Below are positions 7,898 to 16,055 of a stretch of 24,726 nucleotides of DNA, piece after piece. The stretch spans positions 1 through 24,726 of the forward strand of contig JAGCSE010000201.1 in assembly GCA_017964325.1 (NCBI GenBank), given 5' to 3'. This stretch comes from Victivallales bacterium (GTDB lineage Bacteria; Verrucomicrobiota; Lentisphaeria; Oligosphaerales; Oligosphaeraceae). The position numbers and the translations under genes are program-made. Below the pieces are notes generated by a model. The model did no database searches, had not been told where the DNA came from, and worked only from the letters and a program-made list of their open reading frames with translations. The first letter of the stretch is position 1. Each line of letters starts with the position of its first letter.

Positions 7898-9162
7898 ATT
7901 TTTCCTCCATTGTTTATGGACTCCATCACAACGCCAGGTTTTGTCCTGACCAAAGACCGTACAGAAACCTCCCGTGCGGCGGCGACGGCCGCCAACACGC
8001 CGGCCGCCTCGCCCATCTTCAAGCAATCACCCGTCACACGATAGGCCGCATGCGCGATAAAACTGCCCGATATGCAACGCCCGGCCGTCAGCAGATTCTC
8101 AACGCCCAACGGCACAAGCGAACGAAGCGGAATGTCGAATCCCTTGTGCCCGAAGCACGTTTGCGTCGATTTGGACGGCTCGTGAATATCGACGCCGAAA
8201 TGGACGAGGCAGATCCCATCCTCATGGCGACGCCCCTCCTTCACATCATCGTCCGTCACATAGTATTCACCCTTTACACGCCGCGTCTCGCGGACGCCAA
8301 CGACCATCGGCAACTCCATCAAATACACATCCCCCAAGACAGGCCGGATCGCCTTGAACAGCTCCATCGCGCGGCGGATCTGCCGCCGCCCTTCAAGCGT
8401 GGCTTTCGACAATTCGTCGCCGTCCGTCCCCAGTCGATGGCGCACATGCGTCCACTGGATCAACGCCTCGCCCTCCCGTGGCAATTTGATGATGGCGGGG
8501 TTGTTGAACGGCACACCATCCAGAATTTCCGACTCATCCATCACCTTGACTAGCGCCTTGTAGAAACCGTTCGTGTCGTCGCGTCCGTATTCCGCCTTGA
8601 CGCCTCCGATTTTGAACATCATCGTCATCGGCTGGCATGCGCCCTCAGGGCCACCGATTTCGAACGGTGCCCCCGCGCGGGCCGCGATGTCACCGTCCCC
8701 CGTGCAGTCGATGACCGTCTTCGCCAGAATCGCCTGCGGGCCTGATTTGTTTTCCACAACCACGCCCTTCAGCACGCCGTCCTCCATGATCGGCTCCGTG
8801 GCCATCGTGTAGAAAAGGATGTCGATGCCCGCATCCAGCGCCAGTTCATCGAGCAACATGGCCATTTCTGTCGGATCGAAGGAGATATTCCACAGGCCGC
8901 CCCAGCAACCGCGTGCCTGCAACGCCTCCCGCAGTTCACGGTTCAGACCATCATGATGATGGTTGTCGAAAAACGGACTCAGCAAGCCCAGCGTCCACAT
9001 GCCGCCAAGCTTCCCGCCGTATTCGACAAGCGTCGTTCGCGCACCGGCCCGTGCGGCGGAAATCGCCGCGCCAAAGCCAGCCGGGCCTGCGCCTACCACC
9101 AATACATCGCATTCATTCCGAACTGGAATTTCCCTTGCTTCGCGTCTGATCTTCATGGTCAT
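7894..9162 (-). CDS. FAD-dependent oxidoreductase (FAD_oxidored family) in the rhamnose operon
   Basis: 422 residues from the chosen ATG. The N-terminal Rossmann motif VVGAGPAGFGAA (GxGxxG, 24-29) with E47 at the end of the second strand shows FAD binding. VIDCTGDGDIAARAG in the middle and the C-terminal IPLRSLVPLGVENLLTAGRC are hallmarks of the PF12831 family. The reaction is unknown. The gene sits between rhaB (27 nt upstream) and rhaA (ATGA overlap), so it most likely acts on rhamnose, a rhamnose derivative or a pathway by-product; this is inference. Start choice: AAGGA lies 4 nt before ATG 9162 and 10 nt before ATG 9156; an in-frame GTG at 9183 also exists but lacks a clear ribosome binding site. 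No membrane or signal segments are seen. Confidence 0.85.
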   Translation of the reverse strand: MTMKIRREAREIPVRNECDVLVVGAGPAGFGAAISAARAGARTTLVEYGGKLGGMWTLGLLSPFFDNHHHDGLNRELREALQARGCWGGLWNISFDPTEMAMLLDELALDAGIDILFYTMATEPIMEDGVLKGVVVENKSGPQAILAKTVIDCTGDGDIAARAGAPFEIGGPEGACQPMTMMFKIGGVKAEYGRDDTNGFYKALVKVMDESEILDGVPFNNPAIIKLPREGEALIQWTHVRHRLGTDGDELSKATLEGRRQIRRAMELFKAIRPVLGDVYLMELPMVVGVRETRRVKGEYYVTDDDVKEGRRHEDGICLVHFGVDIHEPSKSTQTCFGHKGFDIPLRSLVPLGVENLLTAGRCISGSFIAHAAYRVTGDCLKMGEAAGVLAAVAAAREVSVRSLVRTKPGVVMESINNGGKI

Positions 9163-9189
9163 GGCATCCTTTTCGATGGGCACGCTGCA

Positions 9190-10656
9190 TCACTGTACGG
9201 AAAGGAACTTCTTGTAAGCCGCTTCCCATGCAGCGGAATCCTGCGGCATGTAAATGTTTGTTTCTGTACTGGCACGAATGATATCACGTCCTTCCTGCAA
9301 CGACTTGATGTCGCCCAAGGCGAGAGCCTGCCCGATGATGTTGCCCAACGCCGTCGCTTCGACAGGCCCCGTCTGGACGGGACGGCCGATGGCATTCGCC
9401 GTGAACTGGTTGAGAATGATGTTCTTACAACCGCCGCCGACCAGATGCAGCATATCAATTTTCTTGCCAGTGACGGCTTCAATTTCGTCCAAAGACTGGC
9501 GATAGCGCATGGCAAGCGATTCCAACGCCGTGCGCAGTATCTGTCCGGGCGTTTCGGGAACAGGTTGGCCAGTCTTGCGGCAGTAATCGGCGATGCGGGC
9601 AGGCATATCGCCTGGTGCCACGAACATCTGGTCGTTCGGATTGATAAACGAACGGAACGGCTCCGCCGCATTCGCGAATTCATCCAATTCGTCGAACGTG
9701 TATTTCTTGCCGCGACGCTTCCATTCCGTGCGGCACTCCTGAATCAACCACAACCCCATGATATTCTTCAAGAAACGAATCGTTCCACCGACGCCGCCTT
9801 CATTCGTATAATTCGCCGCCATCGCCGCTTCCGTCACCAGCGGTTCGTTCAATTCCACGCCCAAAAGGCTCCATGTGCCGCTGCTCAGATATGCCCACGA
9901 TTTGTCGCTCTGTGCGGGAACCGCCGCCACGGCGGACGCCGTGTCGTGCGAACCGACCAGCACGACGGGAATCGCACCACATTTCAGTTCCTCCTGCAAC
10001 TGCGGCAAAAGCGTACCAGCCAGCGAACAGGCAGGCTTGATTTCAGGGAACAACGAACGCTTCAGCCCCAATGCGTCAATGATTTCCCACGCCCAATCCT
10101 TCGTCGTCGGATTGTACATCTGTGATGTCGTGGCAATACTGTATTCAGCGGACTTGTCGCCGCAGAACAGATATGTCAGGGCGTTCGGGATGAACAACAG
10201 TTTATCGGCGATTTTTAACACTTGATCATCGTCGCGGACGGATGCCGCCAACTGGAAGATGGAATTCAGCGTAATGAACTGGATACCAGTCAGTTCATAG
10301 ATTTTCTTCTGAGGGACGCGTTCGAACATCCACGGCATCACGTCGTCCGTGCGCGGATCGCGGTAGTTGTGTGGAATGCCCGCGAAGAAGCCATTCTTGT
10401 CGATAAACGCATAATCGACGCCCCATGTGTCGATAGCAATGGCCGATAGATTGGCACCCGCCTCCAACGTCTTCTTCAGACCGAGCTTCATTTCATTGAA
10501 AAGCCCCAGCAGATTCCAGAAGAGGCCGCCGTTGATGGACATAGGACCGTTTTCAAAACGGTGCATCTCCTCAAGCGTCACCTTGCCGTTGTCAATCGTG
10601 CCCAGAATCGCGCGGCCACTTGACGCGCCCAAATCAAATGCCAGATACTGCTTCAT
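9190..10656 (-). CDS. rhaB: Rhamnulokinase
   Basis: Phosphorylates L-rhamnulose with ATP to rhamnulose 1-phosphate. It belongs to the FGGY carbohydrate kinases and, at 488 residues, matches E. coli RhaB (489). Visible motifs are AFDLGASSGRAILG (phosphate-1 loop, from residue 6), DTWGVDYAF (76-84), GSHDTASAVAAVP (catalytic Asp about 238), YLSSGTWSLLGVELNEP, the rhamnulokinase-typical NYTNEGGVGGTIRFLKNIMG, and LHLVGGGCKN near the end. The ATG has AAAAGGA 7 nt upstream. It is the first gene of the minus-strand rhamnose operon. No aldolase (rhaD), transporter or regulator gene is in the window, so the pathway must be completed elsewhere. Confidence 0.95.
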   Translation of the reverse strand: MKQYLAFDLGASSGRAILGTIDNGKVTLEEMHRFENGPMSINGGLFWNLLGLFNEMKLGLKKTLEAGANLSAIAIDTWGVDYAFIDKNGFFAGIPHNYRDPRTDDVMPWMFERVPQKKIYELTGIQFITLNSIFQLAASVRDDDQVLKIADKLLFIPNALTYLFCGDKSAEYSIATTSQMYNPTTKDWAWEIIDALGLKRSLFPEIKPACSLAGTLLPQLQEELKCGAIPVVLVGSHDTASAVAAVPAQSDKSWAYLSSGTWSLLGVELNEPLVTEAAMAANYTNEGGVGGTIRFLKNIMGLWLIQECRTEWKRRGKKYTFDELDEFANAAEPFRSFINPNDQMFVAPGDMPARIADYCRKTGQPVPETPGQILRTALESLAMRYRQSLDEIEAVTGKKIDMLHLVGGGCKNIILNQFTANAIGRPVQTGPVEATALGNIIGQALALGDIKSLQEGRDIIRASTETNIYMPQDSAAWEAAYKKFLSVQ

Positions 10657-10741
10657 CTTGATTCCTTTTGCGTTACGTTCTTTGATTTATTAGACCTTTA
10701 TTTAACAATACGTTTTTTTACAATAATATTAAATATTTTGA
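10657..10741 (-). promoter_or_regulatory. AT-rich upstream region of the rhamnose operon
   Basis: These 85 bp separate the end of the metallophosphoesterase gene from rhaB, both on the minus strand. They are strikingly AT-rich compared with the flanking genes and contain two copies of ACAATA (10705-10710 and 10720-10725), 15 bp start to start. The promoter and operator of the rhamnose operon are expected here, but I cannot place a convincing -35/-10 pair. No terminator hairpin for the phosphoesterase is seen. Confidence 0.4.
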
Positions 10742-11539
10742 TTATATTTTCATAAAATTACATTCTATTGTCTCATTGATATCGACGACGGCCACATGCC
10801 GCGCGATCGTCATCGATCCTGCACATACCTGTGTCCAACCGCCGTGCCGCCAGACGAACGGCTTGTGCAGATGCCCGCACAGAAGCACATCAAACAACTT
10901 GTCCTCCGCCCATTTTCTCAAGTTGTTTTCGATGTTTATCTTCCGTCGCCACCCAAGGCCACCGCCGTAATAATCCACCATCGGGAAATGGCACACGATC
11001 ACACGGCGTTCGCCGTCTTCGCGCGGCTGCTGAAGCATCGCTTCCAGACGCTGTTTGGCGTCATCCGTCAACAATCCCGCCGATTTCCATGGCGGCATCG
11101 GTACAGCCGCATCCACCATGATGAAACGAACATTGTCGAACACCCTTTCCGCAGGAAAGGCTTTTCGACCGAACCCATTCAGTTCCAGACATATCTGTTC
11201 AAGCGCCATCCGATTTCGCTGATGGCCGACGTATGCGTCATGATTTCCTGGCACATACATAAAACGCTCTACAAAGCGTTCCGCCAACGGCTTCAAAACT
11301 GTCAAAGCCCTTTTGAACTCCGACGGTTCGGCGATGCTTCCCAAGTCCCCTGTGCAAACGACAATGTCCGGATTGACCTTCTCCACCAACGGTAGCAACC
11401 GTTCAACGGTTCCGAAATCCTGATGCGAACGCCGGCGGACATGTTGTGTGAAGACGCCCAACAAACGCTTGTCCAGCAGCCACCCCAAGCCACTTGGCCA
11501 AACGCCCAGATGTATGTCCGAGAAATGCAGTATCTTCAC
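10742..11539 (-). CDS. Calcineurin-like metallophosphoesterase
   Basis: 265 residues of the binuclear metallophosphoesterase fold. Metal-ligand motifs appear in the expected order: FSDIHLG (D8, H10), CTGDLGS (D65), PGNHDAY (N99, H100), VCHFP and CGHLHKP. Such enzymes hydrolyse phosphodiesters or phosphomonoesters (cAMP, UDP-diacylglucosamine, nucleic acids and others); the substrate cannot be read from the sequence. There is no signal peptide, so it is probably cytoplasmic. It starts with GTG at 11539 with no clear Shine-Dalgarno sequence. It is separated from rhaB by 85 bp, so it is likely its own transcript that reads towards the rhamnose operon. Its 5' end faces the divergent acetyltransferase-mre operon across 192 bp. 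Confidence 0.85.
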   Translation of the reverse strand: MKILHFSDIHLGVWPSGLGWLLDKRLLGVFTQHVRRRSHQDFGTVERLLPLVEKVNPDIVVCTGDLGSIAEPSEFKRALTVLKPLAERFVERFMYVPGNHDAYVGHQRNRMALEQICLELNGFGRKAFPAERVFDNVRFIMVDAAVPMPPWKSAGLLTDDAKQRLEAMLQQPREDGERRVIVCHFPMVDYYGGGLGWRRKINIENNLRKWAEDKLFDVLLCGHLHKPFVWRHGGWTQVCAGSMTIARHVAVVDINETIECNFMKI

Positions 11540-11622
11540 GTTAATTTCGTCCGATTAGTCGTCATTACCATCTTTTACCATAAAAAATACTATCAAAACA
11601 ACGGAGTTCAAGTCTGCACAAA

Positions 11623-11650
11623 AAGACAACTGCCAGCTTTATGCTATAGT
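11623..11650 (+). promoter_or_regulatory. Candidate promoter for the acetyltransferase-mre operon
   Basis: AAGACA (11623-11628, 4 of 6 matches to TTGACA) and TATAGT (11645-11650, 5 of 6 matches to TATAAT) are 16 bp apart in the 192-bp gap between divergent genes (11540-11731). Transcription would begin near 11657, giving a leader of about 75 nt. I could not place a convincing promoter for the divergent phosphoesterase gene in the same gap. Confidence 0.4.
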
Positions 11651-11731
11651 AATCATATTTTCAACATTCCACCGCCTATCTGCCATTTTCCGCAAAGGCC
11701 ATACAGCCCTTTGCAAATCCAGCCATAAATC

Positions 11732-12274
11732 ATGAAAACTCTCACAACAGCCCGTCTCATCATCCGCCCATGGTACATTTCGGATGCGGACGACCTCTTT
11801 GAATACGCCTCCACGCCTGACGTCGGCCCCAATGCAGGTTGGGAGCCGCACCGATCGCGTGCGGACAGTGTCAATCTCATCAAAAACTATTTCATGCGCA
11901 ACTTCTACCATTGGGCCATCGTCCTGCCCGACCTCAAAAAAGTCATAGGCGGCATCAGCGTCACTCCAGACCCCAAACGTTCATATCCACTCGCCAAAGT
12001 CCTCGGATACTCCATGTCAAAGGACTATTGGGGGCACGGTTATATGACGGAAGCCGCGCAAGCCGTCATCCAATACGCCTTCCGCGATCTTAACATCAAT
12101 CTGCTCTCCATCTATCACTACTCATTTAACCTCCGTTCCAAACGTGTCATAGAAAAATGCGGCTTCACATACGAAGGCACACTCAGGCTTTGCAGCCAAC
12201 CATACGCGGGCGTCCTCCATGATGACTGCTGCTATTCCATGACACGCGAGGAGTTTGATAAATTGTACTTCTAG
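11732..12274 (+). CDS. GNAT-family N-acetyltransferase (RimJ/RimL type)
   Basis: 180 residues. The opening TARLIIRPWYISDADDLFEY is the typical start of RimJ/RimL-like acetyltransferases, and SKDYWGHGYMTEA with the following helix is the acetyl-CoA pyrophosphate-binding motif A. The closing NLRSKRVIEKCGFTYEGTLR is the usual motif B region. It should transfer acetyl from acetyl-CoA to an amine; relatives act on ribosomal protein N-termini, amino sugars or antibiotics, so the substrate is open. The ATG has no visible Shine-Dalgarno sequence. mreC begins 12 nt after the stop, so the gene appears to lead the rod-shape operon, an unusual position; a link to cell-wall synthesis is only inference. 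Confidence 0.85.
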   Translation: MKTLTTARLIIRPWYISDADDLFEYASTPDVGPNAGWEPHRSRADSVNLIKNYFMRNFYHWAIVLPDLKKVIGGISVTPDPKRSYPLAKVLGYSMSKDYWGHGYMTEAAQAVIQYAFRDLNINLLSIYHYSFNLRSKRVIEKCGFTYEGTLRLCSQPYAGVLHDDCCYSMTREEFDKLYF

Positions 12275-12286
12275 TTTAAAATCAAT

Positions 12287-13189
12287 ATGAAAGAAAAAAC
12301 ATTCATCGCGGCAGTCGCCGCCATCGGCCTGGCCGTCGCCCTGCTCATGATGCCGCCTGGATTCACGGAGCGGATTGCCGGACTCGCACGCATGGTCTCG
12401 CACCCAATACTCGCCTGGTCGGATTTCACAGCGCGTTTTTCTCTCGCAGTCATGGGCAATGGCTCAACAGTTCCGAATCAAGAAGAAATAACCCAAATTC
12501 GACAAGAGCTCGCCCGCAAGGATATCGTACTCCAAAACGCCTGGGCGCAATACAGAACCGCCATCCTCGAAAACCATTACCTAAAAAACAGACTCCGTGT
12601 CCTTTATGACGACAACCTCTTTTTTCTCACACTCTGCAAAGTCGTAAAACGCGACCCACTGTCAAGTTATTACGATTCCATCACCCTTGGAAACGGCTAC
12701 AAGGACGGTTTGAAATCCGGACAGCTCGTCATCACCATCCCGCCAGATCCCGCACCTGGAGAAAAACGTGAAGATTCATGTCTCCTCGGCATCATCCGTG
12801 AAGTCTCGAAGGACTCCGCATCCGTCACCCTCACAACGGCAGAAGACTTCTCCATCGCCTGCCGCATTCCCGAACGCAACATCACGGGACTCCTCACAGG
12901 ACGATCCCCCTCCAACCGCCCAGGCCCCGCCATCTGCATCCCCCCTGGCGACCTCACCCTCAAGCATCCCATGACAGCCATCGCCGACCCTGTTCAAGTA
13001 GGAGACAAAGTCTATACCAGCTCCCTTGGAGACAATTCTGAAAAATTCGACAACATCTTCATCGGAACTGTCGATGAAATCAGCACCAATGAAATCGGGG
13101 CTCCCGTCCTCCACATCCGCCCCGCCGTCTCCAACGAACAGTTGGACTATGTATTCGTTGCTTTGAAAAAACTCCCCAAGCAAAAGTAA
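12287..13189 (+). CDS. mreC: Rod shape-determining protein MreC
   Basis: Bitopic inner-membrane protein whose periplasmic part scaffolds the elongasome and activates PBP2. The 300 residues show one N-terminal membrane segment (about 5-22), a probable coiled coil (about 63-108), then the beta-barrel domain beginning with KRDPLSSYYDSITLGNGYKD and GLKSGQLVI, the standard MreC signature. LTTAEDFSIACRIPERNITG and the late VQVGDKVYTSSLG also fit the family. Length is normal. The start lacks a Shine-Dalgarno sequence, as does the preceding acetyltransferase, so translation may rely on coupling or an A-rich leader. mreD follows after 6 nt. mreB is not adjacent, although it usually precedes mreC. Confidence 0.92.
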   Translation: MKEKTFIAAVAAIGLAVALLMMPPGFTERIAGLARMVSHPILAWSDFTARFSLAVMGNGSTVPNQEEITQIRQELARKDIVLQNAWAQYRTAILENHYLKNRLRVLYDDNLFFLTLCKVVKRDPLSSYYDSITLGNGYKDGLKSGQLVITIPPDPAPGEKREDSCLLGIIREVSKDSASVTLTTAEDFSIACRIPERNITGLLTGRSPSNRPGPAICIPPGDLTLKHPMTAIADPVQVGDKVYTSSLGDNSEKFDNIFIGTVDEISTNEIGAPVLHIRPAVSNEQLDYVFVALKKLPKQK

Positions 13190-13195
13190 TCTGCC

Positions 13196-13822
13196 GTGCA
13201 GCATACCACAGACAAACCAAGACTCATAGAAATCGAAATCCGCTTCAACCCGAAGCTGATTCTCGAATATGTGACGTCGCGCCACGGCTTGTTGCGGCAT
13301 CTTGCATTCATCATCACGACTTTCCTCTGGATTTCCATCTCCTTCGGCCTTCAACTATCGCTTCCGACCGTATTTCCCGCCTATCCATGGCTTCCCGCCG
13401 CATGGGGAACCGCCTATCTCGCCTCCCGCCGAAGCTCCGTCTGCGCTATTTTCTGCGCATTCGTCATTGGACTCTGCCTCGACGCCGTCTGCTTCAATCC
13501 CCTCGGTCCTGCTTCCATTGTCTTGACGGCCGTCGTTTTGATCTGTCGATTCATCTCCACCAAACTCCCTCACAAGTATTTCTTCAAGGCGAACACCCTT
13601 CTCCTATCCATTGCCTCGACAGCCATATTTGTTTTTGGGAAGGTATTTTTCTGCTGCCCGCTTGCGGCTTTCGCAACAAAAATCGCCCTGCTTCCAAAAT
13701 ACCTTATCGGCGGCACATTGCTAGCCATTCCCGCCTGTTTCTTTACGTTCGCCGTCAAGGATATCATCGAAAGCTTCCTGCTTGTGGATAGCGATACGCA
13801 AGAATCGTCTGCGGAGGGCTAA
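13196..13822 (+). CDS. mreD: Rod shape-determining protein MreD
   Basis: 208-residue integral membrane protein between mreC and the PBP2 gene, the standard place for MreD. About five or six hydrophobic segments are visible, starting at FIITTFLWISISFGL and including SIVLTAVVLICRFI and LLLSIASTAIFVFGKVFF. An N-terminal cytoplasmic extension of about 35 residues precedes the first segment. MreD sequences diverge strongly, so the call rests on topology, length and synteny rather than motifs. It starts with GTG, 6 nt after the mreC stop, with no good ribosome binding site. The mrdA start follows its stop after 2 nt. Confidence 0.82.
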   Translation: MQHTTDKPRLIEIEIRFNPKLILEYVTSRHGLLRHLAFIITTFLWISISFGLQLSLPTVFPAYPWLPAAWGTAYLASRRSSVCAIFCAFVIGLCLDAVCFNPLGPASIVLTAVVLICRFISTKLPHKYFFKANTLLLSIASTAIFVFGKVFFCCPLAAFATKIALLPKYLIGGTLLAIPACFFTFAVKDIIESFLLVDSDTQESSAEG

Positions 13823-13824
13823 CC

Positions 13825-15600
13825 ATGTCCACAACAAGCCATTATCAGCAATGTCGCATCCTGCGCTTCGGCGTATGTGTCGTCATTCTCGCCCTCGCCG
13901 CCTATATCGGCTGGCTTCAGCTCGCCGAAAATGAAGAGATGAACCATTGGAGCGAACGGCAGCAAAAACGCCTCAACTATGTCCCAGGCAAACGCGGTTC
14001 CATTCTCGATCGCAACGGCACTCCTCTAAACTACGACATTGCAACCTATTCCATCGCGATCCACATCGAACGCCTGCGTGATCCGCGGGACACCCGTACC
14101 GCCACTCTCAACAAAGTCTCCACAACCGTTGCCGAACTTGCCTCCCTTCTTGGCCCCGACGCATATCATTCCCGCCCAACGACCAACGACATCCTCCGCC
14201 ATGTCGTCCAGACCGCCCCCCTCCCCTTCGTCCTCTGGAAGAATCCATCCGATGAGATGCTGGCGAACTTCGCTCTCTACCGCCATCGCTTTCCTGCAGC
14301 AGACCTTGTCTTGACATGGAAACGTGTCTATGACCACGAAACAGCCGCCACGCAGATTCGCGGCTACGGTGCCGAAGACAAACCATCTGACGACGATACT
14401 GCAAAACGGCTGTTCAATTTCAAGGAATACATCGGGAAAACAGGCATCGAACAAGCTTGCAATGAAACACTTAGAGGTACAAATGGCTACCAGTTGTTCC
14501 AAACCGATGTCTTCACATACAGGCATGAAACCGTCGAGACAAAAAAAGCCGTGCCTGGACAGGATGTCGCCCTCACCATCGACATTAAACTCCAAGAATT
14601 TACAGAAGAAATCTACCGCAACCGCGACTTACGCGGTTCAGTAGTCGTCATGGACGCCCAGAACGGCGAAATCATCATAATGACCTCCATCCCCTCCCAT
14701 CATCTTCCAGTACGTAGGGAAGATATCGACAATAAAGGCGCTATGAGAAACAATGCTCTCGCCGGTTATTATCCTCCAGGCTCCACCATCAAACCATTGA
14801 TTGCTCTCGCCGCCTTGCAACAGGGTGTCATTGGCCCTAATGACTATTTGGACTGCCCAGGCTATTACCAACTGAATCCCCAACATAAAGTCGGCTGCAC
14901 GGCCAAATATGGACATGGTTCGCTGACACTTGTTCCCGCTCTCGCTTATTCCTGCAACACATATTTTTGCGTTCTTGGAAGCCGTCTCGATTATTCGCAT
15001 GTCACGGACCTCGCCTCAGAAATCGGTCTTGGAAGACCGCTCCATACGATTCTATGGCGCAGCGAAAAATCTGGAATCGCCTTTACTCCTGAATGGGTTC
15101 ATTCCAAAAGGAAAAATGATTCAGGTTGGCATCCAGGAGATGCCGCCAACGCCGCCATCGGACAAGGTGAATGGATTGTAACTCCATTGCAAATGGCTGT
15201 TTACGCTTGCGCAATAACGACAGGACGCATCTACACTCCTAAATTCGTCATTTCCACTGATGACGCTCTAGTCAACACCATCGACTGGCCTGATGAAATC
15301 TGGAAGCCTGTAAAAGAGGGGCTTCTTGAATGCGTCATTTCTCCGAAAGGCACAGGCAAGGCCCTCAGAATCCGTGGCATCGATGTTCTTGGCAAGACGG
15401 GTACAGCGGAACACGGCAAGAATCTCACACCCCATGCTTGGACGTTTGCCGCCCTACCCGCCGACAACCCGCGCTTTGTTGGCGTATGTGTCGTCGAAGA
15501 AGGCGGCGGTGGCGGCAAAGTCGCCGCTCCGATTCTCCATGATGTTCTCGTCCAAGTGGTTGAAACCTACCTCCCCACAACTTTCCCAGAAGGGGAATAA
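13825..15600 (+). CDS. mrdA: Penicillin-binding protein 2, elongation-specific transpeptidase
   Basis: Class B penicillin-binding protein that cross-links peptidoglycan during lateral wall growth. 591 residues: a membrane anchor at about 15-32, the N-terminal PBP dimerisation domain beginning near PGKRGSILDRNG (54-65), and the transpeptidase domain. The active-site serine is in PGSTIKP (S320, K323), the SxN motif is YSCN (S376-N378) and the KTG motif is GKTGTAEH (K524-G526). All three are intact, so it should be active and bind beta-lactams. The GGAGGG ribosome binding site overlaps the end of mreD. It closes the mreC-mreD-mrdA unit; rodA, the usual partner glycosyltransferase, does not follow in the 455 bp before the next gene. 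Confidence 0.92.
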   Translation: MSTTSHYQQCRILRFGVCVVILALAAYIGWLQLAENEEMNHWSERQQKRLNYVPGKRGSILDRNGTPLNYDIATYSIAIHIERLRDPRDTRTATLNKVSTTVAELASLLGPDAYHSRPTTNDILRHVVQTAPLPFVLWKNPSDEMLANFALYRHRFPAADLVLTWKRVYDHETAATQIRGYGAEDKPSDDDTAKRLFNFKEYIGKTGIEQACNETLRGTNGYQLFQTDVFTYRHETVETKKAVPGQDVALTIDIKLQEFTEEIYRNRDLRGSVVVMDAQNGEIIIMTSIPSHHLPVRREDIDNKGAMRNNALAGYYPPGSTIKPLIALAALQQGVIGPNDYLDCPGYYQLNPQHKVGCTAKYGHGSLTLVPALAYSCNTYFCVLGSRLDYSHVTDLASEIGLGRPLHTILWRSEKSGIAFTPEWVHSKRKNDSGWHPGDAANAAIGQGEWIVTPLQMAVYACAITTGRIYTPKFVISTDDALVNTIDWPDEIWKPVKEGLLECVISPKGTGKALRIRGIDVLGKTGTAEHGKNLTPHAWTFAALPADNPRFVGVCVVEEGGGGGKVAAPILHDVLVQVVETYLPTTFPEGE

Positions 15601-15655
15601 TGTAGCCGATACAGGCAAAATAGTGAATCTCCCCTAGTTTTATAGAGTTTCATGT

Positions 15656-15681
15656 ACAACTGAAATTTTCACAACTGAAAT
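15656..15681. repeat. Tandem 11-bp direct repeat in the intergenic region
   Basis: ACAACTGAAAT occurs at 15656-15666 and again, exactly, at 15671-15681, 15 bp start to start. It lies in the AT-rich 455-bp gap (15601-16055) between mrdA and the propeller gene, about 95 bp upstream of the inverted repeat at 15748. It may be a pair of protein-binding sites. Confidence 0.6.
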
Positions 15682-15747
15682 ATCCCGTCTATCTGTTTTG
15701 TCTATCTTATATGGTTGCAATAAATAATCTTACATCAAATAATCCAA

Positions 15748-15770
15748 CATGAAATAATCGTAATTTCATG
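15748..15770. promoter_or_regulatory. Inverted repeat, candidate operator
   Basis: CATGAAAT (15748-15755) and its perfect reverse complement ATTTCATG (15763-15770) flank 7 bp. The site ends 2 bp before the candidate -35 hexamer at 15773, a typical place for an activator or repressor dimer. It is not followed by a T-run and is AT-rich, so it is more likely a DNA site than a terminator. Confidence 0.45.
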
Positions 15771-15772
15771 AC

Positions 15773-15800
15773 TTGCATAATAGAATAAAGATAGTATAGT
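15773..15800 (+). promoter_or_regulatory. Candidate promoter for the propeller gene
   Basis: TTGCAT (15773-15778) and TATAGT (15795-15800) are separated by 16 bp. The -10 is identical to that proposed at 11645. Transcription would start near 15807, giving a leader of about 250 nt before the ATG at 16056. It may also drive the genes from 17395 if the hairpin at 17335 is not a complete stop. Confidence 0.5.
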
Positions 15801-15863
15801 TAATTCATCTAGTCAGTTTTCAATTGCCTGAAATACGGAATCAATTGACCATATTGAAAATAA

Positions 15864-15881
15864 TGGATGATTCGTCATCCA
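15864..15881 (+). other. Short leader hairpin with TTCG loop
   Basis: TGGATGA (15864-15870), loop TTCG, TCATCCA (15875-15881) form a perfect 7-bp stem about 60 nt into the predicted leader of the propeller gene. A second small hairpin, GCGTTT-TGG-AAACGC, lies at 15990-16004. No known riboswitch consensus was recognised; the rest of 15801-16055 shows nothing else I can name. Confidence 0.35.
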
Positions 15882-16055
15882 ATTCAGTAGTGTCATGAAA
15901 GCTCGCTATTCTTTTGGATTCTATTTATTTCAAGGCACTTGAAATGATACAGAAGTATCTTGTCGTGTATTGTCCGTCATGTCGCGGATGCGTTTTGGAA
16001 ACGCGCCGCGCCATTGGAAATTGTCAGGAAACATCAGAAAAAGGGAGCATCGGGA

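Noticed and set aside
7898..8026. N-terminal extension of rhaA by 43 residues
   Set aside because: The extension is read inside the upstream gene, is basic and low-complexity, and the GGAGG-preceded ATG at 7897 gives the exact family length.
8953..10125. Plus-strand open frame of about 390 codons across the FAD oxidoreductase and rhaB genes
   Set aside because: It spans the junction of two well-supported minus-strand genes and shows no recognisable domain.
15960..16055. N-terminal extension of the propeller protein by 32 residues
   Set aside because: It would put 32 hydrophilic, Cys/Arg-containing residues before a clear signal peptide; a good ribosome binding site precedes the ATG at 16056.
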